DNA from: Xiphias gladius
Taxonomy: Eukaryota; Chordata; Actinopteri; Istiophoriformes; Xiphiidae
Assembly (NCBI RefSeq): GCF_016859285.1
Contig: NC_053409.1
Span: forward strand, 27,443,539 to 27,507,538
Length of the DNA stretch: 64,000 nucleotides
Direction: 5' to 3'
Shown here: positions 34,501 through 49,300 of the stretch, one piece after another
How positions within the stretch are numbered: position 1 is the first letter of the stretch
Layout of the letters: each line of letters begins with the position of its first letter
Made by a program: the position numbers and the translations under genes
Notes under the pieces: generated by a model
The model's database searches: none
Seen by the model: only the letters and a program-made list of their open reading frames with translations
What the model was told of the DNA's origin: nothing

Positions 34501-36682
34501 TAATATGCACACACACAATCGTCCATGAACACATACACACTTCCACAGACAACCAACAACAGAGACAATCAGGAGACAGTACTGGACGGAATCATCCGGA
34601 GGCACTGACCCGAGTGTCCGAACATGGTGGCCACACACTCTCCGGAGTAGAAGTCGAATACGCCGATGTTCTTATCTGAACAGGAGGTGGCGATGTAGAG
34701 GCCCGACGGGTCGATCTGCACCTGAGGACGAGAGGGCAGGGGGAGGAGTTAATACCGGCGTAACCCGTCCGTACCACATCGCCACGGCGACACCAGACCT
34801 ACCTTGATGAGGGTGCCGTCCTCTCCCTGAGAGCCTTTATACAACTTCTTCTGTTTGCCATTACTGATGTTAAAGATCCTGCAGGAGGAGGAGGACAAAA
34901 CGATGAAAACCATCCATCAGGACCGGTCTCGTTAAAAAGTCTCACAACGACTCTGCTCTATCTTCATCATCATCATCATCATCCTGCGGTTAGTGCACAT
35001 GAAATGCTGACGCTGAAAAACTAAGAAACCCAAGGTTTCTCATCGACATTTGTGTTGTGCGACTCCTTCCTGGGGCCGTTTGGATGTGTATCTATTATTT
35101 CATCATTTTACTGGATTTACGTTCCCAAAGCCTCCAAGCCGACTCCGATCCGTGCTCCGGCCCGTGTTTTCCGTTTCGGCACCTTATGGTCGTACGTTTG
35201 CGTTGTATTTTTCATAGATCTCGGAACATCTCGCCCCCTGTCGATTGTTGATGTTTATTTATTATTAATGGCTGTCTGTCTGAATCGTTCTGGTGGGTGA
35301 GCAGCCGGAACGTGAGATTAGTTTGCCTGTTATCTGTTAACAGAAAAATAAAGGCAAACAAAGAAACGGAAACTGTGACTTTGTTTTACTCTCTTTATTT
35401 CTGCTGCCTTAAGATACTTCAAGTACCAACTTTGCAGCTGTTTTCTGTAGAGAAAAGATGAACAATATAATAAAAGTAGATATTAGATGAGACATGTTAA
35501 TATTCAAGGATCTGCAGTAGAAAAATGCCAATAAAGTCTTCTGGGATTGGTCACTAAATACATTTACTGCAGTGCTTGTGTCAAATTTGAGGTACTTGTA
35601 CTTTACTCGAGTATTTTCCATTTTCCATATTTAGTGTGTATTTATGATTATTAATACTTTATAGTAGTTCTTACTTGTATCATTTTTACCTCCTCTTTCC
35701 TACGCGCTACCTTCCTTATGTATTTTTACCGAAGTCAAGTACTGAATGTAGGACTTTAACTTGTAACGGAGTATTTGTACGTGGTTGTACTTTTACTGGA
35801 GTAAACCACCCGATGTTCACGAGAACCTGAGTCACACTGCGACTCGGTGTGTCTCTGCTTTGTGTTGTTCCCTCTGTGACCTGCAGGTGGCAGCCTGACA
35901 ACACAGGTGAACACACAGAGCAGCCAGACTGGAAACCAGACTGGAAACCAGACTGGAGACCAGTGGCATTCAGTTCAACACTAAGATGTTTGTGTGTTAT
36001 CTGCTGTGCTCCGCTGTGTTAACTGTAACTGAGCTCCTCTGATCGTCCTGCTGGGAGATAATCAATACTACGATCGGTTTCTGTGGATCAAGGTCTGAGG
36101 CGGAATGATCATTTATTTCCACATGAAACTCAACCTTCGCTAACTTCGTAAACTTTTACCTAAAAAGTTTCTGATTGTTAACATCTCATTGAATTCACGA
36201 TGAAAACAAACTTTCACGTGCTGGTGTGAAGTTCCGGACATCGGAGACCTTTTCTATGTCAAACGGGATTTTACTGATGAGTTGAAAAGTCAGGGGAAAA
36301 AAAAAAAAAAAAAAAATCGAACCTTGAAAACCAACACGGAACAAAAACAAATGAAAAACTGTGGGTGTGTCTGTAAGTGTATGTGAGTGTGTGTATTTCT
36401 ACACAGAACATGCAAATACCTGCCTACATAACTTTATAGCATGTGTCTGACCCTAGAATGTGCAGAGCACTGCACACATTCTCCACGCAGCACCTGAACG
36501 CACCGTCATGGTTTATATGTTCAGAGTGATGAAGGAAATAAAAACAGAAACAGGAAGAAGAAAAAGAAGAGGAGGAGAAGATGAAGAGGAAGACCGCATC
36601 ATGGCATTAATCCTAATCCTCCTTCTGTTGCCTGCTGGGTAATGCTCCAGCAGACATGTTTGTTTTAGCTGTAGGTGGATTA

Positions 36683-36750
<68 letters not shown>

Positions 36751-39700
36751 CCTCTCCAACAGGTGTGTGTGTGTTACCTGATGCTGCGGTCCTGACAGCC
36801 CACTGCTGCGTACTTCCTGGTTGGCTCGACGTCCATGTCGTACAGAGTCGTTTTCCTGACGACGTGATGAGTCCGAGTGAACTCCAACCCCCCCTCCACC
36901 TGACCACACGCCACCACGGGAAGAGGAGAAGAAGAGAAGAAGACAGAGGAGAGCAGGTGAGAAATCTGGGGGGGGACTCATGACTGGAGGTGGGGGGGTC
37001 TTCAGGTGTCCTCCATAAAGATGTGAAATCATGAGAACATTAGTGGACAAGAGGAGAAAAACATCAGCAGAAATATTCTGAACCCAAAACCAAGTAATGA
37101 CGGAAGAAAAGCAATAACTGAACGATTCACAATCTCCAATCGCGTCACACGAAAACATTAAACGTGGCGTTTAGAGACGGTGACGCTGGACCTGAACCGA
37201 CCTCAGCTGAAATATGTTATTAATGATTTTACTGCAACTCATTACACAACACAACGACATGGACGTTATGAGCCGCACACACGGAGTTAACCCCAACTCT
37301 TGACTCCAAACACTCGGGGGGTGTTTACACTCGTCAGGGGAACTAGAACACGCATTTCTGCACATTCAATAAAAGGAATTACTTTCTATCAACTCATCAA
37401 TCGACTCACTGATTGGCAGAATATTAGTTGATGACTATTGTGATAACGGATCAACATTTTTCAGTCTTTCCTCCAGTAAAAAGTCCAGAAAAATTCTGGA
37501 CTCAGATTGTAACTGACTGAAAATCCAAGTGCAGCGGTTTTTCTTTTCACTGGGACTCAGAAGAATCTGGTTCAGTGGGTCAGTGAAGCAGCTCCGAGTT
37601 AACGACGTCACAGCTACGTTAGTTAATTAACTGAACTGATGACAACATTAAACACAGAAGAAGAAGAAGTAAACGGCGTAGAATCACTCTGTTACAGCTA
37701 AAAGTATCAGCATCAAAATGTACTTAAAGTACCAGAAGTAAAAGTACTCATCATGCAGAGTAATAGAAACGATATGAATGGATCTTAATTATTGATGCAT
37801 TCACGTTGCAGCTGCTAATCGAGGAGCTGATTTTAATGACTTGATATTCTGCCGCTGGGTGAGTTTCCCCCAGGATCAATAAAGTCTGATCTCAACCATA
37901 ATAATGACGTCACCGTTCATTGCTTCATCATATTTTCCGTTAATAATCTGAATCTGTAAAGTAAATAAAGTTAAGAGATAAATGTAGCAGAAGTATGAAG
38001 TAACATAAAATGGAAATGATCCAGTAATTACAAGTACTTCAAAGTTGTACCTAAGCAGAGTACTTTAGTAAATGTACTTAGTTACTTTCCACCACAGATG
38101 CTGACATCATCGTTGTCAGTGAGGAGCTCAGACACAGTTTAGAAACGAGAACCCTGAGTTCGCAGGGTTTTGGACAGATGTCCGTCCCCACCGAGACACC
38201 TGAAGAACAGAGAAAAGGACTAAATGTGTCCACACTAGAACACGACTCTCTCCGCTCTGGGAACCTTTCGGTGAGAAGACGGAGCTGAAACTGAGAGGAA
38301 CGGACGTGTTCAGACTTAACCTGCTGTCGGTAGGAAAGTGATGTCACTCAGGTGCGGTTCTCACCTGCTGGGCGGTGCGGAAGTAGACGCTCTTATCGGC
38401 TCCGCAGCTGATCATCCTCACCTTACCCTCATTGGCTGATGGACACAAGAAGAAGGAGAAGTCAGAGGATAAACGCCAGCAGCGGAGGTCACTTCTATCA
38501 ATACCTTCACCGGCTGACACCCTGCAAAGGGCCAGTGACTCTCCTCAGATCCTCTGCCTCAGAAGAAGCACTAGCACCGCCACACGCTAAACTGCTGCCT
38601 TCAAACAGCTACTGCAGTGACGGGATGAGAGTTTAATCATAGTAAAAAATGGTCAATTTTGTCATGTTCCTCTACAGGACGGCAACTAATGATTATTGTC
38701 ATTATGGATTAGACTCCTGATTTTCTTCTTGATGAGTTAATGAATTGTTTGGTTTGTAGAAGCAGTTGCTCTGAGCCCCAAGTGAAACCTTCACCATGTT
38801 TGTTTTGTCCAAACCTCAAGATCATTCAAATAAAGGAGAATTATCAAAAGGCAAAGCTGGAACCATGAAATGTTTTTTTCTTACATGAAAAGTGACTCAA
38901 AGTATCGGAGAAGCTGCGGGTTCACTTTTTTATCAATAACTAATTGATTAATGTTTCATTTGTAACAAAGCTTCCTATTTTAGCTTCATATGTTTTGTAT
39001 CTGCAGCTGTCGGACAAATGTAGTGGAGCAGAAGCGTAAAAGAAAATACTCTAGTACAAGTACCTCAAAATTGAGTAAATGTACTCAGTTACTTCCCACT
39101 GCTGCTCCTTTAATGATCCTTTCTACATGTTTCTACGTGGATTTCTCTGCTGAGTCGGAGGTCTTGAGACTCACCGGCGAATCTGACAGCGGTGATGGAG
39201 GACGAGTGTTCGTCCAGAGTCTGAACCAGACTGTACTCTCTGCCCGCATCCAGGATGTGGATCAGACGGTCCCGACTGGCCGTGGCTAGTAACTGGAGAC
39301 CTGACGGACAGACAGAGACCGTTCATGTTCAGTGGTAACTCTCACACACAGGTTAGAGCATAGGCTTTAAATGCACTTGGTCCAGATTCGTGAAAAGTTA
39401 ATTATGACATGATCCGTCTGTATCTTACAGACTTTATCTTACAGACGGATAAGTCAATGTCAAGTGCTGTCAGCGTCCCCTACAGGCGGCAGAGATCATT
39501 ACAGCCACAACGTGAACACACATGCAGATGATCTCTCTCCTCTCAGACTGTTAAAGCTAAATACGTGAGTTTCAAAAGTACTGATGTGAAAATCTGTCTG
39601 AACCAAAAGTGAAGCGTCTGGAATGTGAATGTAGCTTTCAGAATAAAAGCAGGGAAGTTGAGTTCCACACATACAGGCTGCTTCAGCGGGAGTTAACACA

Positions 39701-40020
39701 GAAGTTTCTCTGTGAGGATTTATTCAGTGTTCATTCAGTTATTCATTACAGTCTGAGAAGCTCTGACTGCTGAGTCTCCTCCCTTCAAACTCTGGAAGGA
39801 GCTACAGGAAGTGATGTCACTCAAGCTGTTAAACCGATGACGACGTGGTGTGAGTGTGTGTGTGTGTGTGTGTGTGTTTACAAGCCTCAGCATTCCTCTC
39901 TCTGTGTTGTTGTTGTTTCCCGGGCGACAGAAAAGAGTCTTGTTGAATTTGTTGGTTTTACTATCGATCAGTAGCACAGCTGAGACGTTCACTGGCCTGT
40001 TTTATTATGTCTGTGTGTGT

Positions 40021-40069
<49 letters not shown>

Positions 40070-40080
40070 TGTGTTTGTGT

Positions 40081-40121
<41 letters not shown>

Positions 40122-40287
40122 TGTGTTTGTGTGTGTCTGTGTGTGTGTTTGTGTGTGTTTGTGTGTGTCTGTGTGTGTGTCTGTGTGTGTCTGTGTGTGT
40201 GTCTGTGTGTGTCTGTGTGTGTGTGTGTCTGTGTGTGTGTGTGTGTGTGTGTGTTTGTGTGTGTCTGTGTGTGTGTTTGTGTGTGTC

Positions 40288-40364
<77 letters not shown>

Positions 40365-43300
40365 GCAGCTTCAGAAGCAGCCAGACTCTCACACCAAGTC
40401 ACACCCAGAAAGGACTCGGTTTTTAAAAAGTAACTCTAACGACAACATTTTAGTGGTTTTGTTCATCATTTCTTCAGGCAGTGACGGAGAAAGTATTGGT
40501 ACCTAAAAGAACTAATACCACACTGTAGACATTCTCCAGTAAAAAAAAGTCCTGAATTCAAAATGTTACTTCAGGAGAAGTATATAAGCATAATCATGAA
40601 AATGTACTTAAAGTATTACTGCATTTAATGCAGTCAAATGTGTCAGTTAAACTATTATATATTATATCATTAGATAATTATTATACTTACATTGTGTTTA
40701 ATCTTTAATCAGTTCAATCTATAACTAAGCATCATATTTTATAAGCTCTTCATATGTTTTGTAACTGTAAAAGCAGCTGTCAGATAAATACAATATTTTC
40801 TCTGAAATGCAGTGGAGTATAAAGTAGCTGAACATGAAAATACTCAAGTACAAGTACCTCAAATGTGTACTTATGTACAGTGCTTATGTAAGTAAGTAAG
40901 CAGCAGTCCTACCCTTCTGAATTCATCACCACCAACATGAGTTTGAGGGGATGCCTTTAATAAATACAGAATAATAGTGATTTTGCATCACCTGTTTTTG
41001 ACTCGGTTTTACCCAAATGAACTAAAGCTTGTTATCTATGAGCCACTCTCTTACACTTCTTAATTCATGACTAAGAGTATTCTCAATCTCACTGACATCA
41101 TTCCCAGATACCGGTGACGCAGAATCATCAGCGTACAACAAGAACTTACATTTCACATCCGCTGGCATATCATTTATATACATAAGGAATAAAAGTGGCC
41201 CCAGAATAGAGCCCTGGGGCACCCCACGTGTAATATCCTGAGGTTCTGATACAACCCCTTCAGCATCACAGACTTGAGTTCTTCCTGTAAGGTAAGAACT
41301 GAACTACTTTACAGCAGTACGCCTAAAGCCCATGCACTATAGCTTTGAAAGCAGTATAGTATGATTCACTGTGTCAAAGGCAAGATCATGCCAACATACT
41401 TTGCTTCATTAAAATTTTGTCTGACAAAGTCAAACAGATGAATAAGACAGGTTGCGGTAGAGTGTGCCGCTCTGAAGCCAGACTGAAGCTCATACGAAAA
41501 ACTTTGTCGGACTGAATACTCCTCAACCCGCTCAAACACAAGACTTTCAATAACCCAGACATGGTTGTTAACACTGATACTGGTCAATATCTGATTTACT
41601 ATTCTTCTTAAAAAGGGGAACAGTCGTAGCCCTTTTTAGTTCACATGGGAATTTACACTGACTTGTAGATGCATTTACTATCTGAGGGATTATTAAAATA
41701 ACTAGAAACCTTCCATTAATCAAAACACATCTTATCCTCAATGACTAGTCCAGTACTGCCAGACGTTGTCTTTCCTGTGGAGCTCATTTCATTAAGAACT
41801 TTACATCATTTTTTGGGCTGGTGTGAATTTCCAGCAGCAGCATCCACATAAAACTGGGACTTTGATTTCTCTGACTCATATCTGGCTTGATTTCTAAAAT
41901 GAATATATTTCTCACAATCACTGGGCAATTTTGACTTCTTAAACTTTGTACAATATAAATCACGTTGTCAAATAAGATCTAAATAAGATCTCTCTACTCA
42001 TCCATTTGCATTTCTCCTTTTAATTCTAGTCTCCTTCATTGGAGCAACAGGATCAAGTGCTCTTTAGAAAAGGAGCCCAACCTTTAGTTGGTTACTTCCA
42101 AACCCTCTGTCTGTACAAAGGCGAGTTGGAACAAAGTGTGTTGCTACACCCTCTGATTCACCATCAGGTCAACACTGTGCTGCAGGAGGTAGTTACTGGT
42201 AAACTGGTGTCAGACTGGGGAGAGAGAGACAAGTAACAAAGGAAGACAGACTGGTTGGTCGGGGCTTCGTCCTACAGCAGGATAATGACCCAGAACGTTA
42301 GGAGAACAGAACCAGACGGTTGGGACCAATGTTCTGAAAAATGTTTGATTTCCACAGTAGAAAGAAACGTCAGGAGTTCAGCTGCTGGACGAGTCAGAGA
42401 TTTAGATTCAGTGAAGTTCGAAGATTCAAGGATTCCTGGAGGGTTTTTCAACTTCTTCATTCTTAATAAATTTTGTTTATACTGTGTATTGACTATATTT
42501 TGTGTTACACATGTTGTTATATATTGAATGAAAATGTTAAATGTGTATTTGTTGTTTTATATATATGGTGCTATACTCTGTTGTATATTGCCCGTATGCA
42601 CAGTATATTGTGTATATATTTTGTTATGTATTGTAATATGTTGCGTTCTATTGTGTTATATGTTGTGTGTATTCTGAGTAGTAGTAGTTTCTCACCAGTA
42701 TCTGGTTTGGAGAACTCGAGGCAGAGGATCTCTGAGTCGTGGGCCTGAACGTTCAGGATCTCCTCCATACTGTCCAGGTCATGGATCCTACGAACACACA
42801 CATCACACACACATCATATAAACGTCATACTAACACACACATGCAGCACTAGACTGATTTAGCAGTGACAGTGCTCTCGGTGGGACATTATGACCTGTAC
42901 TATCCGTCTTCTGCCTGTCTGGACTCACACCTGTGATTAAACCCCCACACTACTCCCCCCTCCTCACCTGAGGACGCCCATGCGGTCTCCTGAGGCCAGG
43001 TGCTGTCCATCAGGACTGACCCTCAGGGTCCTAATGCCCACCCGGCTCTGGTCTGTCTGCTGACCCTCTGAGCCCGAGGACGCTGCCTTCTCTGTGTTGC
43101 CGCCGGCGATGGTGATGCTCTCCGCGTCCATGAGGCTCGTTACATTATCGTCCACGTAAATGACTTTTTGCAGGTCCTGGGGTCAAAGGTCAGAGGTCAG
43201 AGTCAGGTGAGGAGAGGAGGGCTGTCAGGTCCGGTGTAGCTGGGATGTACAGGTGTAGGCGTAGGTGTAGCTGTAGGTGTGTAATGTAAACATGAATGTA

Positions 43301-46300
43301 AAGGTGTGTGTTGTCCTACGTGGCTCAGGATGTTCCTTTTGAGGACGTTGTGTCCGTCGATGTTCCACAGTCGGATGGTGTTGTCTGAGGAGCAGGACAG
43401 GAAGGAGCCGGTGGGGAGACGCACCTCACCTCCTCCTCCTCCTCCTCCCCCCTCCGGGTACACCTGCGGGGGGAGACACAGCAGGAGGTGCTCAGCTGTT
43501 CTGTATTTGAATCCCTTAATTTTTATTTACCTGAGCTTCAGGTAATTCATCCGTTACCCATGACGTGAAGGTATTTTAATGGGATTTTACATGTTTCATA
43601 CAAGCTGATATTTATGACGTTTCCCTTCAAACCGACAACGAAACACAAAAACCTGTTCATTTAAAACTGAAACTGTTTTTTTCTCTGAGCTGTAAAATAA
43701 ATTGGATCAGCTGTGGTGTGTTTAAAACGTTGTGTAGATAACTGACACAGACACACAGACACACACTGACACAGACACACACAAACAAAGATACACACAC
43801 ACACCTACTGACACAGACACACACACACACTGACACAAACATACACAAACACTGACACACACACACCTACTGACACACACACACACTGACACAGACACAC
43901 ACAAACAAAGATACACACACACACCTACTGACACATACACACACACACACACAGACACAGACACAAACTGACCTCCAGACTCCACACACAGGAGGAGTGG
44001 TAGAGGGCGGAGTAGAGTTTTCCCGCCCTGCGGGGGTCTCGGAGGTCTCGGACGTCCCAGACATAAACACTGTGGTCGTTGTAGACGCAGGACAGCCAGC
44101 GATTGGTGGGGTCATAGGTCACCGCCACCGTGTCCGGGTAACGCGCCTCTGACCTGCAGGAGAACAGCTGACTGAGGGAGGAGAGGGAGGAGGGAGGAGG
44201 GGGGTGAGTGCCTTGCTGCAGGATTGTGGGACGCTTTCATGTAACTAAAGATAGAACCCTGTTGATGTTTCTGTGGTTTCCATGGTAACTTGTCTACGTG
44301 TCCAATGGTCAGCTGACCTCAGAATAAAAACCAGACTGTTTCCAGTCTGTCATCAACAAGTCCACATGGGTCCACATGGGCTAAGTTACACAATATTATT
44401 CTAGACTACGTTAAGTTACACATCATATATCACGGATCATGGTTCAATACAACATGGCACCGAACCGTGTACGTGTAAACATTAGTTTTGTTTTCATCAC
44501 GTTATAAACTACACGGCTGGAGAACACGTGCACACGCTGCACATAAAACACGCGCTGCATGACAAACGCCGACGTGAATATTTATCCCGCTCTCCGCTGA
44601 ACGGTTGCAGTTGACCTGGATATAAACGCTGCGTTGTCGTGTTTACGTCTGCTGCACGTGTCCACTGTCTGAAACCGATGTAAAGCTCCTAAAGACACTG
44701 AAGCGGATTCTGGTACTGATTCTGGTTCCGATTCCAGATGTGGATCTACGCGTGGAACCATTCGAATGCGTTACCTGTCCGGGTTGTGTGTTACCTGGCG
44801 TCCACCATACTGGTGATGTCAGCTCCCAGGGAGTGCGGGCGGGGCAGAGTGCAGAGGAAGTGCAGGTTGACAGGGCTGAAAGCTCTAACCGTCCCGTCGG
44901 AACAACCACAGAAGATCAACTCGTCTGTGACGGACAGACAGGTGGCCTGAGACGTCTGAGGACAGACAGGTGGACAGACAGGTGAGTCGCAGTCACGCCA
45001 TCGCCAACGGACTTACGATGACACAATAGAAAAAAGTGTGCGCTGCGGTACATCTAGCTTTGTGAGGACCAGTGTGGGTTTTACACTTTGAGGACATTCG
45101 TCTGGTCTTCAGAGGCGGAAGGTTAGAGCCTAGTTTCAGGGTCAGAGTCAGGGCTGAATGATTATTTGCTTCACAAATCAAAACCTGATTTTAATGAGTA
45201 TATAACCAGTGTAAAACTATAGTAAACGGTGCCTTAAGGAGCTGAAGCAGGTGAAGGGTTTAGTCAACAGCCATTCGTTCCCTTGTTCAATTCGCTCACC
45301 TGTAGCTGATGAAGAGGTGGGACTATGCTCCGGGGCCTTTATTAAAAGATGGTTTAGCCAAGGAGGACGATCGCTCTCTATCCCTGTGACGTTTGGAAAA
45401 ACAGACGTTTGCCGTTCAAAACGGCCGACACAGAGCGAGGAGTCTAGACTGCAGATTTAGCCAATCAGAGCAGTCTCAGACAGCAGGTGAGCTGCCAGGT
45501 AGACCCGAGCCTGATGAATCAGGAGCTCCGGGAGCTTGTTGGTGACTCGTCCTGTCAGTCTGTGAAGCTAACGTTAGCTTCAGCGGCTAGATTTAAACCA
45601 GCCAGCAGATTGTCGTTATCACCGATATTCTCAACAAATATAAAACATCTTTTGAATGTTATGAATACATTTGATTATTATTTCTGAATTCATAGTTTAG
45701 TTTATCTAGTTCTTAGTTTTTTCTGATTCAGCTCGTGTAGAAACAGGATGAGTTTCTGTTGCGGTTGGTACAATCAGATCTTGGTTCATGCCAACTGTAT
45801 TTCTGGTCTGTTGTTATTATTTTGTTTATGTTTATTTCATGTTACTTCATTTTATCTGTTTTTTAAAAACTCATTTATTCCAAGTCAATTGATTCGATTC
45901 TGGTTTTATTGCTCACTGTCTTTGAAATGCGCTGTCAAAATAAAGCTGCCCGACCAAGTCCAGGCCTTCATTAAAATAGCTGCAGTGACCTACATCACAG
46001 TGAGATACTTTCCTGAAATCATTCAGCCCTAATTGGAAAAAACTCGTCAGTGTAGAAGTATGTCAGTGACGGTCCTCACAAGCGTAGATGTACAAAAGTG
46101 AGTGAGTATATGAGAGTGGAGGTGTACTACAAAAACAAAACAAAACAAAGAAAACGTCATGGAAACCAGTGATCTGTGCCGGTCTGAGCTTCTGACTGAT
46201 GTGAACGACGATCGGACCGGGTTTCGACTCGACGAGGTTCAGCTGCCGCCGTCCGATTCCCTCTCAGTCACCATCTTCTCTTTTTGGTTACTCAGAAATC

Positions 46301-49300
46301 CCCTGACCTCAGGCCCAGAACGCCGCCGCCATGAGTCCAACTGCCCCGGCATCCCGTGACCTCCGACCCCGACTCACATCTACTACAACGTCCCCGTCAT
46401 GTTTTCTTCGAGATACTACACGTTGCTGTTCCTTCCTGTAGGGGGCAGTCATCTGGGGCTAAGGTAGAGTCTTCAAAATGAAAATCATCATTTGAACCAG
46501 CGCCTCGGTCGAATCTTTATACGTATTTAAATGACACTGAAGATCTGAGAAACGTACACATCAGACAGCTGTGGTGTGTTGGGAGCTGGATTTGTTCGCT
46601 TCTGGAATTTCTTAGGCTGCGTCAACGTGAATCAGATCTCAGAAGGTCTTTGGCAGAAGGTCATCAAGATGCATCAGCTCTTTGTTGAAGGAAATTTAAG
46701 CTGGACGTTGGCTCAACGGTTTGTGTGATTTTCTCCTCTGAACAGGACTCAACGGGTTTCTGTTCTTTGTGTTTTGTGTCCGCTTGAAATAAAGACTGAA
46801 AATGTAAATGAAGTCAGAGAATGTACGTGGGCGAAGATTCACACAAAGACGGTGGTGTGTCTGAGCTGCTGCTCCTTCTGGCACCAGTACCGCTATAAGA
46901 GTGCCGCAGTACCACTACTGCAGGACCGGTACTGCAGGACTGGTACTGCAGGACAGGTACTACAGGAGCAGTAGCAGTACTGCAGTGGTGAGCAGGTGCT
47001 GGATGTTGGTGGAGGTGACCTATGCTGCGTTCATGGTCCTCTGTGAATGAAAGTGTGGAGGGCGAAGAGGGTGACGTGCCACTCAACCAATCAGGTGGAG
47101 AGCTGGTTATGAGTGGCAGTGGCGTGCAGTGAAACGACCAATGAGGTGAGAGGAAGAAGGTAGGCGTGTCTGAGTCGGTCAGTTCAGCCAGTGAAGATAA
47201 AGATCGGGATTAAGCATGCGAGTCTGAGGCTGAAGCGACTGAGTCCGGGTGAGATGAGGACTTACTGAGGCAGAATCGACTCTCTGCACAGGAAGCAGAG
47301 GAAGAAGCAGAGGAACTTTACGTTAGAGCAGATTTACAGAGTGAAATATTAAAATCATCGAGCATTTAACAAATATCGAACTTCCAGCAGAGTCTGGAGG
47401 AAGCTACAGTCGCATAATGGTAGAAAAAGCGCTCTTGCATGTGACTCCTTCAGTACTGTGTCTGTTGAGCCGCGGTGGCTTTTTTCAGAGTTCTGCTGCT
47501 GAACTCAGGTGGCTGACATTTGCGAGCTCAGCCAGAGGCGGAAGGTTACTGGCTGTGGTTAAAGATGGAGGGGAACGGCAGCGTTTCCGAAGGACACTGC
47601 AATAAGTCGTTGTCGTACTGAGGCCGGACTGGAAATGTCTGCTGGATGAAGCGCCAGGATCCAGTTACCAGGTTTTATTAGAAAAACACTGTGAGTGTCT
47701 GTTCATACTGTAGCCTTCGTCTTTAAAGCCCCACTCATCCTCCTTTACCTGCTTCGTGCTGCGTGTTTGGCCGGTCATGGATCGTTCTAAACAGATGAAG
47801 ACTGTCTGGCCAAAATCCATCATATATACTGTCTGTGCTGCGGGTGTTTTCGACATAAAAACGATTCGGTGGTGAAATCTGAGCGTTAGAGATAAAGCCC
47901 TGAGTGGTTTGGCTCCCCGGTGTATTTGTGTAGAACAAGATCCCGGTCTCGTGGATGTGGTCTCTGGTTCTCTTTAACAATGTACCGGCTGACCTGAGAC
48001 CTGTCACAACTGATTCTAAAAGATCCTGTGGGTTTTCAGGGTTCTGCTTAGTAATCGTGTGTGTGTGTGTGTTTTCATGTTGTGTCGTTGTCTGTGTTGT
48101 ACTTGCTGCTGTTTGTGCGTTACTGTAAATCACACAGTTTCCCTGTAGTGAAATGTGCCTTATAAATCAAACTGCCTGGTCAGGACAGACAGAATCAACA
48201 GTAAGTTGTTCTGCACAGAGCAGAACCATGGATGAACTATAACGACTGGATACCAGACTCAAAGATGGCCCCCGCTCACTCATCTGAATGAAGACCAGAA
48301 GAGTTCTTAGCCCCGGGGTCTACCTCAGTGTTGTTCGGTTGTGTTTCTCCCGCTCGGCCCACAGACTTTACATTTGGATGTCACACGCACGGATCTCGCT
48401 TTTCTAGGCTCTGGGGAAGTTCCACAGACACAAAACCAGGCGTGGATTGAACATTCCTGACAGACAGAGTCTCTCTATCACGGAGAGCTGCGACCGTCAG
48501 CGACAATCTCCGACTCACCCGGAGCTCCACCCACTTGTCGAGGAGTCGTCGGTCGTTGAACTCGCACAGCAGACCCGAGGAGGTGATGCAGAAGGTGGAG
48601 GAGGCCTGGCGGCCCCGCCCGCACGCCACATCGCTGAAGAAGTTATTCCTGAGCTCTCCCAGCAGCCCTGAACGCCCCAGCAGAGGGACAGTGGCGTTCA
48701 CCTGGACACACACAGCATGATTATTACACACGATCGTCGTCGTGCCGTACGTTCTGATCAACAGCAGACCGGTGGACAGGTGAACCTTGGAGGTCTTGGC
48801 GTGGTCCAGGTACCAGAACTTGACGTGGCGGTTGCCGGCAGTAACGAAGTACGAGCTGTCGTCTGAGAAGGAGACGGCCGTCACTTTGCTGGAGACTTTA
48901 TTGGCTGCAACGACCACGTTTTTCTGATAAACAGACACACAACGACAGCATCCGTCAGCAGGTAGACAAACGTTTGGCTGTGAAGCACATGGGTCATGAA
49001 GTGATCATCACTATTCCTACTCATGCGTGCACCTAATTTACGTATATGGTTGAATATATTTACACTCGGTTAAACCTCTCTGCACAGATACATATGTGTA
49101 GATAAATGAATAAGGATAAGAATAAATAAATGAAGGGGGAGGCTGCAAACATGTAACTGTGCCTTCAACGCCTCATTTTGGCCCAATTTATGTATGAAAA
49201 GAAAAAGAAAGGGGAGTTAATGGGATCCTACCGTCTGACTTCAAATCTGATCTAAATGTGATCCACACTGAGTCCAGGTTCCCCAGCAGCTTTCAGATCT

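Noticed and set aside
39850..40506. Open frames of VCVCV and HTHTH repeats
   Set aside because: They arise from the GT microsatellite.
42255..42330. [10 protein letters not shown] on the plus strand, like the Tc1/mariner transposase signature
   Set aside because: Only about ten residues match, with a stop soon after and no flanking transposase similarity or inverted repeats seen. It may be a small relic.
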